From the NCBI RefSeq assembly GCF_949628265.1, contig NC_088786.1, forward strand, positions 27,611,681-27,675,680: 64,000 nucleotides of DNA. Direction: 5' to 3'. This document shows positions 56,881 through 64,000 of this stretch, piece by piece (positions within the stretch are counted from its first letter, which is position 1; every line of letters begins with the position of its first letter). Under the pieces are notes generated by a model. The model worked only from the letters and a program-made list of their open reading frames with translations. It ran no database searches and was not told the origin of the DNA. This DNA comes from Cloeon dipterum (lineage: Eukaryota > Arthropoda > Insecta > Ephemeroptera > Baetidae). A program made the translations under genes and the position numbers.

Positions 56881-59800
56881 TTATTCTTCAATTATGGCAT
56901 TATGCTTTCTTCGGCACAACCTGCTCCACATCAAAAACTCGTATCACTGAAAAAGAGACGTCGCTGCTGCCGCTGTATATTAGATTGGAAACTTGAAATA
57001 AGGATGTTTTCTCACAATCAAACTGGAATTCGATTTTATGCGGTATTGAGAGACTTGCATCTGAACCAAACTAGTAATAATAAATTTAGTTTTTTTTCTC
57101 TCCAGAATAATACTCGTATGCTACATTTATTTGGAGCAATTAAAGAGGATTTTGCTCGAGCTTTATTACACCTCGAGTGAAATTCCTACGCCAGATGCCA
57201 AAAAATATAGATTAATTGTGTGAACGACGCGCCTCGGTTCGTACGTGAAATTTTCCCTAGAATCATTTAGCCGTCACCAAGCACACGGCATACTTGGAAG
57301 TTTGGTCGATTACCTCCAATCTATGGCAAGTACAATAAGTGAACATCGGCCGTGTCGACGAACAGCATCTCCTTTCTTCTCCAAAATTATCTCCCTCGGT
57401 TGTTCCCAGAAGACGCAACGGACGTGTCCTTTCGATGCTCGCCGCGCGCGTCTCGTTCCGTTATGGTGCAATTCGTGAAATTTCAGCCGAGTGAAAAAAC
57501 TTTTGCGTTAAATCATTTCTCAAGTGAGGAAGCGCTTTGGTAATCCGAGCGAGTGAGACTCGAATGCTTAAGCGCTGTGTAGCCGCATGTCAGACAGGTG
57601 ACAAACGTGACTTTACCTTGCGTTCTCACAGCAAATACACAGACATACACACACACGCACGCGTGAATATACGAGCTTTTTAGGCTGTGACGCCTGAATA
57701 AATCAGCATGAGCACGAGAGTGACATTTTGGGCCGTGCAAACCGATTTTGTGGCTCTCATTTGTCATCATCTTTCAGAGACGAAAACTTGATAAATTGTG
57801 CCACTGCGCAGCAAATCTTTAACAAAGCATTTTACGAGGACACAAAATAATTTTTACTCGAGCAGAAAAGTAATATAATAATCATTTTTTCTTTTTCGTT
57901 TCTATTACTCACATAGCCACATGGCGTGGAATGTAATTTATAGGGTCGGGATATTTAAACAGTTTTTTCGATAGAAATACTACCATTTTTGGCACGATTT
58001 GGACGGTGTTATAGAGGGTTTTAATGCCTCTTTTTGTCGGATTTTTTAATCAATTTTTTAGGTTAGTTTTTTAAAGCCAAGCAACGTGACTTTTATTATT
58101 TTTCTTTGAGAATTTTTGACCAGCTTTATGAAGAAGAATTGTATTACTCAACATTGTTGTATCAGGGGTATCAGGGCAACATTGCAAACTAGTACTCTTT
58201 TCACTATACATAACGCTTTATGCAGTCATGTTTTTGTCATTTTTAAAAATGTTGCTTTTATTTTAATGCTGATTGTAGTCCACGTGCGCCTTTCTAAATT
58301 TAATTGCATTTCCAGAAGATTTTGCTGCATTTTGGTGGTCTTTGCTTTGAATGTGTTGAGACACGTTTTTTTCTAGAAGGTACAATCAATCTATTTATTT
58401 TAAAAATTTATTGAATGTCATACGAAACTATATATTTAACAGAAAAAGTTTCAACACACTTAAATATATGTATTATGGTATTTTCCACAACACTCACTGC
58501 TAAAATTACCATTTGGTCCATACTAAGAAACTGGATTTACACCGAAAATAAAGTGATAGCCATGACAGGCATTTTTATATTATTTTATTTTTTAGGGAAA
58601 GCAAACTTGTGCCGGGTAATAAATAACATTTTAATTTTTGCGGTCGGGTTACGATATAAAAACTAGCAAACAATAAGGCAAGTTGAACTCTTTAAGATTA
58701 AAGGGCATGTGCAATAAAAAAGGCATTATTTGAGTTGGGTTCTCTTTTCGTGTGACTAATTAATGAGACGCGGTTGAATCAGGCAGCGAACACACATTGG
58801 CATCCTCCTGCGACTTAATGAGTCAGTACGTACAACGTCCCGACTGGAGAAAGTGTGAAACCCCCAGTGATTCGCTTCTTTTCATTAATCATCGTCCCGG
58901 TTCCGTTACGGCGCGAGCACCGCGCATTTACGCGTCATATTTGCATACCTATTGAAATCAAAAGTGTACACACAAAAGTGCGAGCTCACATCACTCTTAT
59001 TAGCGCGGCTATTCAACGAAAAACAAACGCGGCACGTACACTTTCTTCAGTGCTCTCACCGTAATAAATTTGCAAATGTCGATTTTGACAGCTTACATTG
59101 GATGAGTAAAAACGAAATAAGAACTGGCGTAAATCCAAATTAATATAAAATTGAAATATGATACATAGAGGAAGGGGTATGCACTCCACTCATTTTATGA
59201 TTGTTTAAACATCGAACTGCTTTTAGTGATTTTTCACTGCTGAACTAATATTTAAGCGTCAGATTGATATATCAAAAACATTTATCCATTTCCTGGCCTC
59301 ATGCGTTCAATTATAGATCACGGTGTGGCTCAACTCGATAACGTCCGTCAAATTCGCAATCGAGACTCTTCCTGCATATACGCTCCCGTTATCTGCTGGA
59401 TTTGAAAAAATCCGAGTCACTTTCAGACACCCGCTTTACTCTCGTTGCTTCACCGTTTATTGTCACACCGTTGTGCTCATTGTTGGTTTTCAGGTGGCCT
59501 ATTTATTTGGCGCTTGAAAACCTCAAAAGCAATTACTAACTATACGCGCGAAAGCAGTCAAATCATGTTATTACGCACGTCCTAACCGCAAGGCGTAGAA
59601 GAATTATTACCATTCCAATATAACGAATTACGACACAAGCACTCCACTTCGTAATTGAGATCGTTTTTACGTGTTTTAAAAAAGAGTGTCATTTAAGGAG
59701 GCAACAAACATTTATGTGTCAGCTGACAAAGTTGGTCATCGTCGAAAAATGAATTGATTAATACTGATTTCTTCCGCTCGCAAATCAAACCTCTCGTTCA

Positions 59801-61789
59801 ATAGGCGTGGATATTTGCGTGTTAACAGCGGCATCAAAGAGCTAGCAAATGCGCCGGTGGCGAAACCGATATGCTGAAAATTGGCACGAGATAAACGGCC
59901 TATTGCAACGAGGGGAGAAGATTGGTTAATTATTATAATTGAAATTCATGTCATTTCCGAAGTAACGGGATCAGTTGGGGATCCGCGTGCTTCACGCGTT
60001 GGTCCAGCTTTTGGCTTATGCGACACGAGCGGAATTTGGAGCACGCACATCTCCGCGAGTGTGTGGGATTCGCACAACTAGCTGCGAGATCTGATCAGAG
60101 ATACTGACTGAACACCTCTGTGACCAGCACTTAGAGGCACAGCTTCTTTTTAGACGAGACCGGCGCACCTAATTTTGTTTGCGGATCAATTATGTAACGT
60201 GCGTGGGTTGCAGGAATCTTTTTCGGCCAGTCATTTCGCAGAAGGCATCATAGAAATCGTCCTCGTTAGCTCAGAAACATCGTTTTTATATTCTATGAAT
60301 GAATTGAATGGTACAGAATCAATTTATTCAAGGAGAACCGGGGCTAAAATTTTATTAGTGACTTTGATCAATTTTAGAGGGAATACATTAACTTAATTTC
60401 CATTTTAAACAGGAAAAGAAATTCCCTCCCCGTTTTCCTTATTTAGACTAGCTATATAATTAAGTTATTGCATTTCCCTCTCTGCAAATTTAAATTAAAA
60501 AATGAACACAGATTATAGATTAATCACAAAATTGAAGCAAAAAACGTGCTATATTTATTTTAGCCACACACAAATTTATTGTATTTACTGTCTCATTTTT
60601 AGCGCCCAATGAGAAGTGCCTCATCAATTTCTCTCCTCGCACGTGCTCGATACACTCCTCATTAACGGCCATTTAAAAACGCACAAACAAAGCGAGCGAG
60701 TTTGGGAGCTGCCTTATCCCCTTGCCGTGCGCCCATTTGCATATTTACATGCTCTAAAAAAGTTGCAACGCATAAAGAGCCGCTGGGCAAGCGACCATTT
60801 GGCTCGCCTCGCCACGATGGGAGTAACTGATTATAAGCAAGACACTGAGATGGGTCCAATAAATTCGCCGGTCAGGAATGCAAAACCAGAATATTTTATC
60901 TGAAACATGCATCTACTTTCACTCTAATATGTCGTTAAATATAATGATAGCTGTTGTTGTCAGTAGAATTTCCTTTTTCTCTTATTGTTGCATGCGCCAC
61001 GGCGTGTATTCGACGACAGCGTATTGTTTTCAGCTAAAACTGTGTTGTCACAGTAGTCGCGCGACGAAATTAGTTCCTCATATTTTGTCACATTGTGCAT
61101 GCAGTTGGCCTTAAGGTAAGAGAAAAACGTTTGCGAAATTCATTTGCATCATACAAGGAATTCTCGTTTGCTGCGGTTGCATCAACAGTTTATCCCGGGA
61201 TTTTTTAATGTTTGCTGAAATATTTAAGAAAGTTTGAAAACATTAGCTTGAATTTAGTTCCTGCTGAGGAACCTCAGTTAGCATTAACTCACCCAAATCT
61301 GAATGGATCTTATATAACAAATAATTTAACCGACACTGGTATTTAAAAACTATGATTAAAATTTTCGCTATGTATTTCATACAAATTTTGTTGGAGGCTT
61401 TTGTGGCGTTTTTGCTGAGATTGTGAGAATAAAAAAATAAAGTGATTAAAATGAATTTATCATTATGTATAACATTTAATGTGTACAATTAAAGATATTG
61501 TAAAAAAACTAACATTTTATGCGTTAAAACAAATACATTTCTTCAGTAAAATGAGATTATTTCCTTCAAAAGGTACTAAACTTATTACCGGCTTAAGGTG
61601 GCAGAAAGACTAAGATAAAATTGCTGTTTCCGGAGTAACAACGAGTTCACTGCAAATCCTGCATGTAATTCTTCGCTCTCTTTGAGCAGCATATAGCAAA
61701 ATAAGATTTGTATGATTGTTTCAATTAATTACTCTCATTGCCGGCCAAAACTGTACCAGATATAATTGCAACCTGATATGGACTAAAAT

Positions 61790-61822
61790 GTGGGTCTTTA
61801 CACTATCTTACATAAGACCCAC
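61790..61822. repeat. 33-nt perfect hairpin
   Basis: GTGGGTCTT (61790-61798) pairs with AAGACCCAC (61814-61822) around a 15-nt loop. It is short, in AT-rich intergenic DNA, and not followed by a T run. Confidence 0.45.
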
Positions 61823-62743
61823 TATGTCTTGTAACTCATTTCTACTTACATATTTTTCAAATAAAATAAAGACGGCCTGCTAAGAGAATAAATTGATCTA
61901 GACTGGAGAGATTACACCACATTGCCAGCGGAAGAAATCGGCGATTATGTGTTTGTTAAGCAGGAAATACGACAAATCTGCTGCCGGCGGTGATTCTCCC
62001 AAAACCGAATCGAGTCCGCGATAATTTAACGCCAAAGAAAAAAAAGGGCCACGACAGAGAGCGGCAGTGAATAAACGCAAGAGGAACATAATTGTCTCTC
62101 GCTGCTACTTTCTTTCTGCTCCGGCAGCACGCGCCTCTCCTCATTTTCAGATATATGTATTTGAACTTGGTCTTATGAAACGGCAGCGAAAGAAAAACAA
62201 ATGCGATGTGGCGTGCACGCGCGTTCGCTTTTCGTCCACCGCTAATTAGCCGGCTAATGCAGTTCTGGTCTAGTTTGCTTTTCCTGCTGGATTCGAGTAA
62301 GCAGTAAACCTTTTTTCTAATTTTACACCTTGGTGGTGAAGCAGCGAGCCTCTCGGAATTGGTTTCGAGGACGCAACCCAGCGCCGACTGCAGATCCGAT
62401 GAATGTGAAATGCGAAACTGCAATAAAGCGTTTAACGCGCCTCCAGAGATGCGAAAAGTTGTCGCAATTAAAGCACCGCGACTGAGAGTTTCAAGAATCT
62501 ACTTAGTTAATGAGAATGAGCTCGTATAATTATCTTATTGGCTTTTACACATTATTTAATCAGCAATGGTTTTTATACGAGCCATACGAGCGAGTAATAA
62601 ATATTTATTAACCACAATAGGTGTGCAACAGACAAAAAAATGTTAATAAATATAGAGATCAACTTTGCATTTGATTTTTCTGCTTGAGACAGATATTATT
62701 TGTTCTTCTTACAGTTGAGGTAAAAAGATATCATTTATCACAG

Positions 62744-62789
62744 CTATGACACCGACAGTCCTCATTCACTTGATGAATGGGTGTGATAG
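62744..62789. repeat. 46-nt imperfect hairpin
   Basis: CTATgACAC (62744-62752) pairs with GTGTgATAG (62781-62789). Inside, CATTCA (62763-62768) pairs with TGAATG (62774-62779) around a 5-nt loop. An unpaired 10-nt bulge on the 5' side makes a microRNA precursor unlikely. Confidence 0.35.
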
Positions 62790-64000
62790 GTCAAATTTCG
62801 CTAGTTGTTAAATGATAAAAACCGTGCATTATGTCATCAGTCAGCAATAAACGACTTTCTTGCCAAATATGGTTGACCGTAGCAGGGGAGCGAAGGAACT
62901 GTGGAACATTTCACAGTATACTGATTTTTTAAACTTTCATATAATTTTTACGACAAAAGAAAACAGTTAACATAAATAATTTGCGCTTCAAAGACAAATT
63001 CAACGCTCTTCAAATTATTTTCTCGAACCCCCAATTTTTGTATTAAGTATCAGAAATATTTAGTGCTTTATCCAGCCTAAAAAGATATTTTTACAATGGC
63101 TCATCCGTCCACAAAGCCATTATTTGCAAGTGATCCAGTTCCCACTGCACACGAGATTTGAAGCGTACTTTTCAGCCTCACGGGCAATTGCATTTACCAC
63201 CGTGATGCAATACACGCTGTAAAATCAAAGCGATGCAGGAGATACGAGTAACTGTCAGCATGATTGCACTTAACAATTGCCGCCAAGTTCCGATTCACAC
63301 GGTCAAAAGTTGAACTGACCATTAGGAGCAGAAAATGGTTGCAACTTGCACTTAAACGACGATTTATGACTGTAATTTAGAAATTAAAACAAATAACATA
63401 TTTGCCGCCGCACTGTGACTATGGAACCAACTCGTTCTAACCGTAACGCGTTTCAAATTAATTAAATTATAATTGAAACATTATTTGCCGGGGGAGAGCG
63501 AGCCTTGGTTTCCTGTTCTTCCGCTGGAGCTGCGCGCTGTGCATCTCGTGTATCATTATTGTGTGTAAGAAGTGTTGTACGATACAGCGAGTGAACGACT
63601 CGAAGAAGCATTGAACCTCAAAGCGACTTGCCGAGTCAAAAGTCACTGAAGCCTAATTTTTCACTGGCCTAATGAGCGGCAGCGGCTAGATTTTATGATT
63701 GATGGCGAAAGGAAGCAATTTCGTTGTGAGTGACCACCGATTGGAGACGCGTTCTGTCCCTCGAATCACTGGCCTAATTAATTAGTTCTGTTCAGATTCA
63801 CAATCGGGACAACAGTTATTATGGCGAGAAAAGTGATTTTGTTTTCTCGGAGCCGCCGTCGCACACCTGCCTCCGTGCTTTGTCTGTGCGTGCATGACGA
63901 CTCTTAATTCTGTGCCGAGTTTCGGTCTTTTCAACCGCCAACTCTCATTATTCAACTTACTTTCTTATTGCACATCTAGATTATTATTCCGTAAACAAAT

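Larger units (their letters stand above)
43961..64000. other. 20 kb without supported genes (right flank)
   Basis: I find no coding exon, tRNA or rRNA. Complex CpG-containing blocks (about 45.3-46.3, 48.0-49.4, 51.6-52.3, 53.4-54.8, 56.0-57.8, 58.8-60.9, 61.9-62.5 and 63.4-64.0 kb) alternate with AT-rich blocks (44.2-45.3, 46.3-47.5, 49.5-50.3, 52.3-52.8 and 55.1-55.8 kb). The longest frames (202 codons at 45469-46077 and 184 codons at 48178-48732, both minus) have no domain and lie in GC-richer DNA, where long chance frames are expected. Confidence 0.5.

Noticed and set aside
61956..62423. 155-codon minus-strand frame
   Set aside because: It is Arg/Lys/Ser-rich without motifs, and lies in one of the CpG-containing blocks where chance frames are common.

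Overview
The window is eukaryotic nuclear DNA, almost certainly from an insect. It shows GT-AG introns, TATA/initiator and AATAAA signals, and four protein genes that match insect families. The strongest marker is masquerade, an arthropod protein. I cannot name the order: two genes have compact introns of about 43-100 nt, but the intergenic DNA is long. All gene models below were joined by hand from splice sites and reading phase; no database search was run.

Left third (1-13 kb), gene dense. At 80-4179 (minus) lies flare/WDR1, the WD40 actin-interacting protein AIP1; its last part runs off the left edge. Only 227 bp away and divergent is an Abraxas-2/KIAA0157-like BRISC scaffold (4407-6132, plus). 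It converges on masquerade (6645-12833, minus), a secreted serine protease homologue with five disulfide-knot (clip-like) modules and a Ser-to-Gly change at the catalytic serine. The two convergent genes have interlocked poly(A) signals.

Middle (15-25 kb). A second clip-type serine protease, this one with an intact His/Asp/Ser triad and trypsin-like pocket (15564-24854, minus), lies upstream of masquerade in the same orientation. It belongs near the Stubble/Notopleural/filzig group. Its N-terminus has three competing in-frame first exons (24.85, 23.27 and 21.09 kb). The protease and the pseudoprotease share two intron positions with identical phase, so they are probably relatives by descent.

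Right two thirds (25-64 kb). I find no convincing coding exon here. CpG-rich, complex stretches alternate with AT-rich blocks, with a few microsatellites and small hairpins. A GC-rich block near 43.5-43.95 kb carries two minus-strand splice donors and may be the distant untranslated first exon and promoter of the active protease, whose 24.85-kb exon has a good upstream acceptor. If so, about 18.7 kb of the 'desert' is an intron.

The two protease-family genes act outside the cell (cuticle, matrix or muscle attachment in known relatives). flare and the BRISC scaffold are cytoplasmic housekeeping genes sharing a promoter region. I see no bacterial-type system, CRISPR array, rRNA, functional tRNA or complete transposon.
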